Source of the DNA: Leptodontidium sp. MPI-SDFR-AT-0119
Lineage: Eukaryota; Ascomycota; Leotiomycetes; Helotiales; Leptodontidiaceae
NCBI GenBank assembly: GCA_020726505.1
Contig: JAHLEZ010000020.1
Coordinates: 868,001 to 932,000, forward strand
DNA: 64,000 bases
Direction: 5' to 3'
The position numbers were made by a program, and so were the translations under genes. Under the pieces are notes generated by a model that searched no databases, had not been told where the DNA came from, and saw only the letters and a list, made by a program, of their open reading frames with translations. This document shows positions 43,616-55,000 of this stretch, piece by piece. Each line of letters begins with the position of its first letter. Within the stretch, counting starts at the first letter, position 1.

Positions 43616-45369
43616 CTCGGAGACCACGATTGCCCAACCAACAAAAACCCCATGTGCCGGAAGAAATGATAAGGTACTTTGACTTGAACAACTTGAACTT
43701 TGCGCACACGCCGATAAAACACAAAAATTTATTGTTTGAAGCCGTATCAGGTGCCATAAATCAATTTTCAAGGCTTAATCTTTAAAGTATACCAGCAAGC
43801 GCAACTTGTCAACGGTGTCTGCTTCTCGGTCCCGCCCGACCCCATCGTGGCTGCGACAAGGGCGTCAGCACATGCAGTGCTGCCTTCCAGGGTCGAGTCT
43901 CTTTGATCACGGCTTGCCTCCGCAGCAGACAACGGGGACGGAACACCTCTAGAGTCGAAATTGAATGCAGGTGAACAACACGTGAATTTGACACAGCCTG
44001 ATATGAAGCAGAGTTCAAGCGAACACGGGAAGTTGGAGATGGACAAGCAGATGGATGAGTAGGCAGATGGGAAAGTCGAGGACTTATCAGTGTATTAAGC
44101 TGGCATTGTAATGACATTATTGATGTAAACGGCTGTGATTAGGTTCTAGTAGAGCTACCAGGACGGAGTAAAGCTGAAGACATTCTTGGAGACGACCCCG
44201 CCAGAGCACGCCATTCCGTGGTTCGGAGATCGATTTTTCAAGCCTCCTCCAGCCACATCCACATTCTGGACGCCAGAAATCGTGATCAAAGGGAGAAGGG
44301 AGAAGGGAGAGTTGAACTCAGTCTAGATGGAAAAATTGAAGTTGTTGGAAGCAGCTCATCAGTCAACTGTACGTATCTGGTAGGCTCCCTCTCTCGTTGT
44401 GTGGTGTTGGGTTCTGTCCTGCCACGATATGCGAAAAATTAAGTTCGCATGATAGCTATAGCAGCACGGTAGTACCGTACTTGTTACAGTAGTGTCAAGA
44501 GCACGGTGCCGTGAGTAGTATGGTACCGTACATAATTTAGGTAAGATGACTCGAAAAGAAAGAAAGCATGATCCAGAGAGAAGGAAAATTCCCAAAACGA
44601 AAAGTATAAATTGTTCCTCGTGACTTTTGAATTATACTTTTACATGTGCTTATCCTTGTGCTCTTGAGTCTCGAGTCTTGAGACTTGGGCCGTGATAAAA
44701 CAACAGGTCCCTAGGCAGTCGGATGCCTTCTCATGCTCAGAGAATAAGTGGAATACGCTCGACTATCAACGGAGGACATGCACGTGGTTATTCGCAACTT
44801 GAAGAACTTGGGTTGATAAGGCGACGAGGAACATCAGCGTTCTCTACCTCTCTTGTTTTATATATGAACAAGACAACCTCACCTTATCCGATTCGAAAGT
44901 TGATCTGTGATTTTTGAATTTGTCGAACCTGAACTTTCGGTAGCTAGGTTACATGCAAGCTACATGTTTTGGTGTGTTTCCTGACCCAAAAAAAATAGCG
45001 AGGGGTCCCCCAACTAAAGATGGCAGCTCTCTGTCTTGGAAGCTGGGGTTCATCCTGCCGCGAGTCATCCCACGATCATTCCTTGAATATTGACCATGGT
45101 GGGCTTCCTTATCAAGTTATCAACCCACCGACATACTTCTACGCCGAGCACCATTGAAGGCAAAATTCCTCCTCGGCAGCCTTGGCTACTCAATCTCTTC
45201 GTCTCGCCTCAGTAGTTCGCGGAACATCGGATACTGAGCGCTAGCCAAGCCCCTATCAGCGTTAAGCGAGCCCTGTAAACTTACGCGCCCAGGAATCGAG
45301 TCTTGGTGGTAGATGTCACTCGGGGAAACACGCATGGGTAAGTGGATTGGAGCCGAAACAATACTTGGG
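43616..45369. other. Intergenic region, no supported gene
   Basis: Short frames only. 44463-44535 is rich in GGTACCGTAC-like and CACGGTGCCGTG palindromic words. No splice-supported gene found. Confidence 0.45.
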
Positions 45370-45531
45370 TACGAAAGGGGGTTTTCAGTGGTTCTCGCCC
45401 ACCCCTGTAAGGCAGCAAGGCAGTTCTTCCAATCAAAAGTATGAAATTCTAGATTATTCTCCACAAATTTCCTTAAATGTTAAGGCAAAATACCTGGGGT
45501 GGGCGAGAACCACTGAAAACCCCCTTTCGTA
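45370..45531. mobile_element. MITE family 2, copy a (perfect 35-bp TIRs)
   Basis: Arms 45371-45405 and 45496-45530 are exact inverted repeats beginning ACGAAAGGGGGTTTTCAGTG. With the flanking TA the unit is about 160 bp. A second copy of the family in opposite orientation lies at 63700-63870. Confidence 0.9.
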
Positions 45532-46864
45532 AGAGTTGCGGCCATTGCTCCCGGGCACCTTAAGCGAGGTTTGCCCCGTATCTAAATTTCTAGTACCTTC
45601 TCTTGAAATATTTATATCTTTACGATTCTCTTATAGAATATTTTCAAACTCGAAATGGAATCTCAGCTTTACTCTCCCTCTTGGCAAAAGGCACCTCAAA
45701 GCAAATGGAGTACTCCTGCGCGGTCAACAGTACGATCTTTATGGAAAGCTAGAAATTCGGTTCCCGATATTAAGCGACAAACAGGTGTACCACGAACCAC
45801 GATACAACGATGGATTCAAGCCAAATCATCTCGTACTTAACGAGAAAGGAAAGCAATAAAGCGAAACTTAATATCTAATCAATTGATTCGTCGAATTATT
45901 CGCTACGTAGCAAAAAATTGGTCGACTCGTTTGTTGTCTCGAGGTGGTTAAAGCTCACTTGAATATTTAAGCTTCAGTCCGTACAATCCGACGAGCATTA
46001 CGCCGTGCAGGCTATTAAAGATATATAGCTTGTCCAAGGCCCTTTATCTCTCGAAAGCAAGCTAAAAAACGGCTTGACTTCGCGTTTTCGTATCGCTGGT
46101 GGGGTACTTCGGATTGGGCAACAAGTCAACTGAATAGAGGGGATTGGAGGAAGGTTATTTGGAGTGATAAGTCTATATTCGAGCTTAGAAAGATTGGTCG
46201 GATCTAGGTCACTCGAAGGGTCGATGAAAAGCGCTGTCCTGATTCTATTAAATCCGTTTATCGATTAGGACGAGTATCGGTAATGATCTAGGGAGCTCTT
46301 GGCTAGGATTGGAAATCGAAATTAGTCTTTTTAGAGAAGGAACCAGGGGCAAAGGGAATCAACTTGAAAGCCTATCTTTATCAAGTACTCGAACCGGTTG
46401 TTTTCCCGAAGTTTGATGAACTAGGACTTGAGTATATCTTTATAGAAGACGGAGCTAAGGTTCATTTGGGATATGCTCGATTACCTCGACTCGAGCACGG
46501 CATTCGAGGGTTTAATTGGCCTCCTTCTTCACCTGATTTAAACCCAATTAAGAAGGTCTGGCGATGAATGAAAGAAGAGCTAAAGAAATTGCCGTTTGTG
46601 CCGACTTCTCTCGACGAGTTAAAAGTAGAGATCTAAAAGCTTTGGGACTAAGTCGATCCACGTGACTTTCGGCCTTATACTGAGAGATTGACTTGTAAGT
46701 TAGAGGATGTAATTAAAGTAAAGGGTTTAGCTACTGTTCACTAAAATACTATTTCAATTTCGAGTTAATTTTATTAATTTTTGATTGTGTTGTGATTTCT
46801 TGAATATTGAGTCTGATTTTAATGGGGCTCGCTTAAGGTGCCCGGGAGCAATGGCCGCAACTCT
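45532..46864 (+). mobile_element. Tc1/mariner transposon, complete ends, decayed
   Basis: A 1,333-bp element with perfect ~37-bp TIRs starting AGAGTTGCGGCCATTGCTCC and flanked by TA on both sides (45530-45531, 46865-46866), the canonical Tc1/mariner target. The left TA is also the right TA of the neighbouring MITE. Confidence 0.92.
45655..46744 (+). pseudogene. Tc1-type transposase, inactivated
   Basis: Starts MESQLYSPSWQKAPQSKWST with a helix-turn-helix (IKRQTGVPRTTIQRWIQ) and later shows VIWSDKSIFELRKIGRI, FIEDGAKVHLGYA and WPPSSPDLNPIKKVW, the three blocks of the DDE domain. The third acidic residue is Lys (IKK for IEN). There are about ten stop codons plus a frameshift after residue 61; several stops are TAG at expected Trp positions. 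This pattern, TGG to TAG and Glu to Lys, fits C-to-T changes in CpA as produced by RIP. Confidence 0.88.
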
Positions 46865-46866
46865 TA

Positions 46867-47239
46867 CATCTGCAGCGTACCGGCTGTGAAGCTGGTGACC
46901 AAGGCTTTTTCTTGGTACGCTGTTTCTTGAGACTCTCTTGGCATGAAGCGATGTGGATACCTAAGGGAGTGGATAAGGCGTGTCGGTGACGTGATGTGAG
47001 AGGGCTGAACAGGCCTGTATAAGACTATCTATTTCCAACCCTTCCTTCCAGCCTTCCAGGAACAACCAACAAAGAGTTGTTGTTTTTCCTTCTAATTGAT
47101 CAATCGACGTCAATTTCAACATCACCTGACTTCAGCCTCAGTCTGATCGCCTCGCAACGTCATTGCTAATCTTTATTTACTGCAAAACCAGAAGCAGCCT
47201 CCAGCACAGATTAAACCAACCGAAAACGAATCAGCAGCC
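46867..47239 (+). promoter_or_regulatory. Upstream region of the ENA-type ATPase
   Basis: Contains TATAAGACTATC near 47018 and a pyrimidine-rich stretch before the ATG at 47240. Specific factor sites are not identifiable by eye. Confidence 0.4.
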
Positions 47240-50200
47240 ATGGCTGCCAATGGGAAAGGCAAGGGCAAAAGTGAAGATGCTGCAGCTCATGTGTCTGGAC
47301 AGGCCAACGAGTTCCTCTCTGGTCTCCCGCACACTTTGACCGCCGACCAACTCGCATCCGAGACAGGCGCAAATCTCCTCGACGGCTTGACGGAAGTTGA
47401 AGCCAAAGCCCGGTTCGAAAAATACGGCCCCAACGAGCTGGACGATGGCCCAGGTGTCAACCCAGCCAAGATCCTCCTCCGCCAGGTCGCAAATGCAATG
47501 ACTCTAGTTAAGCGTACCACACACCCTTAATCCGATCACAGATTTTCTGATCCAATTCTACAGGTGTTGATTCTGGCCATGGCGGTCAGTTTTGGAATCG
47601 GATCTTATATTGAAGGAGGTGTGATATCGGCTGTTATTGTGCTGAATATCGTCGTTGGGTTCTTCCAGGAGTATAGTGCTGAGAAGACGATGGATTCGCT
47701 CCGCTCGTTGAGCTCGCCTACTGCTAATGCTATTCGCGAGGGTAAGAATGTCGTTGTTCCTACGGCGCAGCTTGTCTTTGGTGATTTGGTTGAGGTTAAG
47801 GTGGGCGATACTGTTCCCGCAGATATCAGGTAGGCAATTGTTCTTTCATCTCAGAGCGAATATCTTGACTTTCAATGCTGACTCTTGCAAGACTCGTCGA
47901 AGCCATGAACTTCGAGACCGACGAGGCTCTACTCACCGGTGAATCTCTCCCTGTCCAAAAAGAAGCAAACGCCACCTTCGATGCCGACACTGGTCCCGGC
48001 GATCGTCTGAACGTCATCTATAGCTCTTCTACCGTTACCAAAGGCCGCGGTCGTGGCATCGTCTTCGCAACCGGTATGACGACCGAGATTGGATCTATTG
48101 CAGCAGCTCTGCGCGGAGGAAACTCCAAGCGAAGACCGGTCAAGCGTAAAGCAGACGGAACTGCAAAGCCGCATCGTTATGTTCAGGCATGGGGTCTTAC
48201 TGCAACTGATTTCGTAGGACGGTTTCTCGGTGTTAATGTTGGGACGCCGCTTCAACGAAAACTGTCGAAGCTCGCACTGCTACTCCTGGGAATTGCTGTG
48301 GTTTGTGCTCTTATTGTACTAGGAGCTAACAAGTTCTCAAACAATACGGAAGTTATCATTTATGCGGTTGCAACTGGTCTTTCTATGATTCCGGCTTCCC
48401 TTATTGTGGTGTTGACTATTACGATGGCTGCTGGAACAAAGCGAATGATCAAGAGAAACGTCGTGGTGAGAAGTCTGGACTCGCTGGAAGCGCTCGGGGG
48501 TGTCTGGTGAGCTTTTCTATCCAGTTACGTAGGAAAGTAAAGCGCAGCACCTAACTCAATGGCAGATATTTGCTCGGACAAGACTGGAACTCTGACACAA
48601 GGCAAAATGGTCGTCAAAAAAGCCTGGATCCCAAGCAAAGGCACCTACTCCGTAGGAACCTCAGACAACCCGATCAATCCCACCCAAGGCGATCTATCCA
48701 TCAGTGAAATCGAGCCCAGAAAAGAGAGTGAAAGTGAAAAGCAAGACCCAGCAGGCAGCCCCTTCGAGGAGCTACTAAAAGACAACGACGACCTCGAACA
48801 ATTCCTCACAATCGCCGCCCTCGCCAACCTCGCTACCGTACACAACACCGAAGGTGAGTGGAAAGCCCGCGGCGATCCAACAGATATCGCCATTCAGGTC
48901 TTCGCCGCGCGCTTCAACTGGAACCGCTCTCGCTGGAGTTCAGATGCCGATGATGCCATTTGGAAACAGCGTGCCGAATACCCCTTCGATTCCACCATCA
49001 AGAAAATGTCCGTCGTATTCGAATCCAATGACAAGTCCATGGTGTTCACCAAAGGCGCCGTCGAAAGAATATTCGAGTCCTGCTCTACGATCATCCTGCC
49101 TAGCGGCGAAACCGAACTATCTGAGGATATCCAAAGCCAGATCCTCGAGAACATGGAAGCATTAGCTACTCAAGGACTTCGAGTCCTCGCACTGGCGAGC
49201 AAGCAACTTCCAGGTCCTATCGATGAGCTCAAAGTCCCAGAACGCAGCACAATCGAATGCGACCTAGTTTTCCGTGGCCTTGTCGGACTCTATGATCCTC
49301 CTCGTCCAGAAACAGCCGGCGCTGTGACGGAGTGCCATGCCTCTGGAATAGTTGTTCACATGCTTACTGGCGACCACCCGAGTACTGCTCGAGCTATCGC
49401 CCTCCAAGTTGGCATTCTGCCTTCTAACATGGCTGCGATTTCTGCAGACAAATCCGCGGCTATGGTCATGACAGCCGGGCAATTCGACAAGCTGTCTGAA
49501 GATGAAATCGATGCCCTTCCACTCCTACCCCTCGTCATCGCTAGGTGCTCGCCTACGACCAAAGTCAACATGATCGAAGCCCTCCACCGCCGCGGCAAAT
49601 TCGCAGCCATGACCGGCGACGGCGTCAACGATTCCCCCTCTCTCAAACGCGCAGACGTTGGTATCGCCATGGGACTCGCCGGCTCAGACGTCGCGAAAGA
49701 TGCGTCTGACATCGTGCTCACAGACGATAATTTCGCCTCGATCTTGAACGCTGTTGAAGAGGGTCGTCGCATGTTCGATAACATCCAGAAGTTTATTCTG
49801 CACTTGCTGGCTGAGAACATTGCGCAGGCTTGTACGCTGCTTATCGGTCTCGCGTTCAAGGATGCTAGTCAGCTTTCTGTGTTCCCTCTTGCGCCTGTTG
49901 AGATCCTCTGGGTTATTATGATCACATCTGGTACGTACCTCTCCCTCCCTCTCCCCTCTGCACAACAAACAATCCGCATAGTCTCAAATGTCAAGAGAGC
50001 TTTCTAACACCTCCCCTCCACAGGCATGCCCGACATGGGACTCGGCTTCGAGGCCCCCGCACCAGACATCATGCTCCGCCCCCCTCACCCCATGGAAGTC
50101 GGTGTCTTCGCCTGGGAAATCATGATCGACATGCTCGTCTACGGGCTCTGGATGGCCGCCCTCTGCCTCTCCGCCTTCTCCCTCGTGCTCTTCGGCTTCG

Positions 50201-50682
50201 GCGACGGCAGTCTCGGAAACGGGTGCAACAACCACTACTCGCCCGAATGCGACACCGTGTTCCGTGCGCGCGCAACGACCTTCGTGTGCCTGACGTGGTT
50301 CGCGCTCTTCCTGGCCTGGGAGATGGTCAATATGCGCCGCTCGTTCTTCCGCATGCAGCCGAAGAGCACGAGGTGCTTCACGCAGTGGGCGATGGATGTC
50401 TGGCAGAATAAATTCCTGTTCTGGGCTGTGATTGCGGGCTTTGTGACGATTTTCCCGACGCTGTATATCCCGGTCATTAATCACAAGGTGTTTAAGCATA
50501 CGGGGATAAGCTGGGAATGGGGTATTGTGTTTATCGAAGCTATTTTGTTCTTTGCGGGCGTGGAGGCCTAGAAGTGGGCGAAGAGAGTGTATTTCAGGAG
50601 ACAGGACTTCAAGAATGGTGGCAAGCATGAGGATTTGGAGAAGAAGGCTTTTGCGGCTTACTTTGAGGGCGGGGATGATTGA
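47240..50682 (+). pseudogene. ENA-type Na+/K+-exporting P-type ATPase with two lesions
   Basis: Five exons: 47240-47506, 47564-47829, 47892-48506, 48566-49930 and 50024-50682. Landmarks: AMTLV|LILAMAVSFGIGS, DIRLVEAMNFETDEALLTGE, DICSDKTGTLTQGKM (phosphorylated Asp), KGAVERIFESC (nucleotide binding), MLTGDHPSTA and MTGDGVNDSPSLKRADVGIA, then C-terminal membrane helices. The family pumps Na+, K+ or Li+ across the plasma membrane. Lesion 1: at the third splice junction two bases seem missing just before DICSDKTG, so the strong donor at 48507 gives a stop; a weaker donor at 48500 would restore the frame without three residues. Lesion 2: TAG at 50569-50571 replaces a Trp codon 37 codons before the natural end. 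Otherwise full-length (about 1055 codons). Confidence 0.85.
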
Positions 50683-52029
50683 CATGAGGTGCCCATTGGC
50701 TTGGGCTTCGTTCATCGAGTGTTGTGGGGAGGGGAGAGCTTGAGAGTGTGGGTTGGAGAGTTACGAGTGAGGGTGTTGTGGTGGTTGGCTGCTGCTGTTG
50801 TGGATGCGCATTTCCTTTCAACAAGATTGCGCGGGGAGGTGTATGTTTCTCACTGTCCTTTTCCTTCATTTTATTTTTATTTTCTTCACACTCATTTTAA
50901 ATCATCAGTAGATAGGACTAGTAGTTGTGCCAGCTTCGGAGGATTCGGATCTATCTTCGCGGGAAGCGGGAGGCGGATTGGTCGAGGTGTAGGTGCAGGT
51001 ACGGGAACTAACCTTGGGATACCAAAGACTTTCTCTTGTCAACGATTATTTCAGGTTCTATGCAGAGTAGTATCGGCCCAAGTTCCCAATCGCTTCTGGT
51101 AGGTATACCTTCAAACTCGGCTCGATCATCGAAGTCTGAAGAGCTCGACTGAGATCAGTGGCCAAAGAGAATGGATAGCATCGTAAAATCTATGCACACC
51201 GCAATATCTTTTATAATTTTTTGTAAGTTATATTCCGTGGCCACTCCCGCACACTTTAAATGCCTCCGACTGAAAAAATCATGTTCGCGTCGTCGCCCCG
51301 CGCCTGATTTGCAAAGAGTCTCCTTTATAGCGTAACAGACCTTCGTTACCACAGCTGCATCACCGAGCTTATACTATCCCTAAAACATATAAAAACGTCT
51401 TATCTGAGCTCTAAGTCCCTCCTAATATGTAGGAAATCGTCAACAGCCCTATGGCGGCTGTGGCGTCCAAGTTCATGCAGGATCGCCACGCGGATCGGTA
51501 CCTCGGATCGAAGCGAGTGACGATCTTGGTGGGGAACAGCCCCGCATGCCCCCACCACATTCACGTTACATTCTCAATAACAACGCCTCAGGCATGAAGG
51601 CCAACACTGACTGGTGGGGCTGACGCCACATCTAGCTTAAGTTAGAATTTAAAACATATTACTGCCTTAGATTTAAGGCGAGAGGCTCGAACTCTAGAGA
51701 GGGTAAAGGTAAAATTCCTAGGTTTTTGTTTCTATTATCCGCTCTCCAATTCCTGCAGCTTCCTTTTTACCGACAAGAACAAATCATACTCAATCGAAAG
51801 TGGCTTCGAGTATCCTATGCCTATGGCTTCCAGAATACCAGCCTGAGCGACTGGCAGGTCTTGGGCGCTTCCAGTGATACATGACGATGTGTCGTCGCGA
51901 GGCTGCCCAGCTGAGTCCGCCAGCCTCAACACGACGTCTTCCCCAACCTCACTCCGCATCTACGTTATTTCGACAGCTCATCGGCTACCGAGAACCCTTC
52001 TGCCTGCGATCCTCGAACCTATTCAAATA
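50683..52029. other. Intergenic region
   Basis: No supported gene between the ATPase and the HET gene. Upstream region of the HET gene near 51600-52029 includes AT-rich TTAAAACATATTACTG. Confidence 0.45.
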
Positions 52030-55000
52030 ATGCGTCTGCTACAGTTAGACGCCGATGGCAACTCCAGCCTGACCGAGTTCTTTGAGAACGACATACCGAA
52101 GTATGCCATACTTTCGCATAGGTGGGAAGCGGAGGAGGTTACTTTCAAGGATCTGACAGATGGCACGAGTAAAGCCAAGGCTGGCTACGGCAAGATACAT
52201 TTCTGCGGAGAACAGGCGAGGCGTGATAGCTTGAAATACTTCTGGGTGGACACATGCTGCATCGACAAATCGAGCAGCGCTGAGCTCTCAGAAGCTATCA
52301 ACTCGATGTTTCGCTGGTACCAGGATGCGACCAAGTGTTACGTTTATCTGCCAGATGTTTCGCGGCCTGGAAACGATTCAGCGGACGGCTCTAACGAGGA
52401 CTGGGTATGGACATTCCGGAAAAGCGAATGGTTCGGACGAGGCTGGACTCTGCAAGAGCTTATTGCGCCGGCATCAGTCGACTTCTTCTGCAAACAAGGG
52501 GAGCTGCTAGGCAATAAGGCCTCCTTAGAACAACACATCTGCAAGGTAACAGGCATTCCAGCTAAGGCCCTTCGAGGGAGCCCTTTGTCTGACTTCAGCG
52601 TTGCTGAACGATTGTCGTGGGCAGCAAGTCGTGACACTTTTCGCCAGGAAGACAAAGCATACTCGCTATTGGGCATTTTCGACGTCAAGATGCCGCTTAT
52701 CTATAGCGAAGGGAAAGCAAAGGCGATGCAGCGACTCCGAGAAGAGATTGAAAAGGCTTCCAAAGGTTGGAGTTCCCCTTTGGCCATAAGCAGCAGTCAA
52801 AAGTAAAAGCACGCTGGCAGGGGGAAACTGCTGACTAGATCAGGTCTCAAGAGCGAGGACTTCTCAGTCACGTTCAGCCTTTCTGATGCTTTCGACGTCG
52901 AACACTTCGTGGCCCGGGAAGATGAGCTTTCGAGAATGCACAAGACACTCAGAGGCGATGGGTCCCGTCGGGCAATTGTTCTACACGGTCTAGGCGGAAT
53001 CGGCAAGACACAACTTAGTATTGCATATGCGAAACGGCACAAGGACGATTACTCGGCAATATTTTGGCTGAACATCAAAGACGAGGATTCTGTGAAGCAG
53101 AGCTTTGCCAAGCTGGCTAAGCAGATATCAAGAGAACACTCGTCGGCCATACCTGTCAGCAATCAAGAAAGAAACCAAAACCTGGACGAAGTGGTTGAGT
53201 CTGTTAAGGCGTGGCTGAGTCTGCCGAATAACACACGGTGGCTGATGATCTACGACAATTACGACACCCCTAAGTTATCTGGTGGGACGGATCCTACGGC
53301 TGTGGATATCAAAAAGTTCCTTCCCGAATCATATCAAGGGTCAATTATCATTACAACGCGATCATCTGAGGTTAGAATTGGTCATCTTATCTAGATTCGG
53401 AAGCTCAGCGATATTCGTGATAGCCTTGAGATTTTGTCAACGGTGTCGCGACGACAGGGGCTGAAAACAGGTGAGGACGTTCTAGATTTAACATCCATTA
53501 TCTAATGATTATCTAATGCTTTAAACCAGATCCCGATGCTGTGAAGCTTGCAGAGGAATTAGATGGCCTTCCCCTCGCATTAGCTACTGCTGGAGCATAT
53601 CTTGATCAAACAGCGAGGAGTTTCTCAGACTATCTTCGTCTGTACAAGGAGTCATGGGCAAGGCTTAAGGAGACAAGCCCTGAGCTAAGCTCGTACGAAG
53701 ATCGGACCCTTTACTCGACATGGCAAATCTCTTTCGACAATATCAAACAGCGGAACCCCTTCTCAGCGAACCTTCTTCGCTTTTGGGCTTATTTTGATAA
53801 CCAGGATCTTTGGTTCGAGCTTCTTCAACATGATGAATCTGACAAACCCGAATGGCTACGAGAACTCACCAAAGATGAATTGAGCTTCGAAGGTGCGGTG
53901 CGGGTCTTGAGTAGCCATGGGCTAGTGGAGGTAGCCACGTCTTCACGGGAATCGATCGAGTCTAAAGGGTACAGCATTCATGGATGTGTTCACTCCTGGA
54001 CCATTTATACTCTGAACCAAGAATGGGATTACGATTTAGCTAAGCTAGCTGTGAAGTTTGTGGGAGCACATGTCCGTGGAGAGAAGGATAGTCAACCATG
54101 GACGATGCAACGTCGACTTCTCCAGCATGTAGCGCGATGCTCATATATGTTTTTAAACAGCTTGGTAGTCGACGATGAGCTAGCAGGTGATTGCCACAGC
54201 CTAGGATACCTCTACGCCCACCAAGGAAAGCTAGTTGAGGCCGAGCAGATGTACCAGCGGGCGCTGCAAGGCTACGAGAAGGCATTAGGTTCAGACCACA
54301 CGTCGACGCTCGACACGGTCAACAACTTGGGGATCCTCTACAAAAACCAGGGCAAGCTAGCCGAGGCCGAGCAGATGTACCAGCGGGCGCTACAAGGCTA
54401 CGAGAAGGCATGGGGTCCGGACCACACGTCGACGCTCCGTACGGTCAACAACCTGGGGATCCTCTACGCCGACCAAGGCAAGCTAATCAAGGCCGAGCAA
54501 ATGTACCAGCGGGCGCTACAAGGCTATGAGAAGGCTTTAGGTCCAGACCACATGTGGACGCTCGACACGGTCAACAACTTGGCATCCCTCTACGCCGACC
54601 AGAGCAAGCTGGCCAAGGCCGAGCAAATGTACCAGCGGGCGCTGCAAGGCTATGAGAAGGCATGGGGTCCGGACCACACGTCGACGCTCAACACGGTCAA
54701 CAACCTAGGTCTCCTCTACGCCAACCAAGGCAAGCTGGCTAAGGCCGAGCAGATGTACCAGCGGGCGCTGCAAGGCTTCGAGAAGGCTTGGGGTCCGGAC
54801 CACACGTCGACGCTCAACACGGTCAACAACCTGGGTCTCCTCTACGCTAACCAAGGCAAGCTGGTCGAGGCTGAGAAGATGTACCAGCGGGCGTTGCAAG
54901 GCAAGGAGAAAGCATGGGGTCCGGAGCACACGTCGACGCTCGACACGGTCAACAACCTGGGTCTCCTTTACGCCAGCCAAGGCAAGCTAGCCGAGGCTGA

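Noticed and set aside
44460..44540. GGTACCGTAC palindromes as a regulatory or CRISPR-like array
   Set aside because: Irregular spacing and sequence; the organism is a fungus.
54705..54980. Antisense ORFs with Leu-rich repeats opposite the TPR region
   Set aside because: Shadow translation of the 126-bp repeats.
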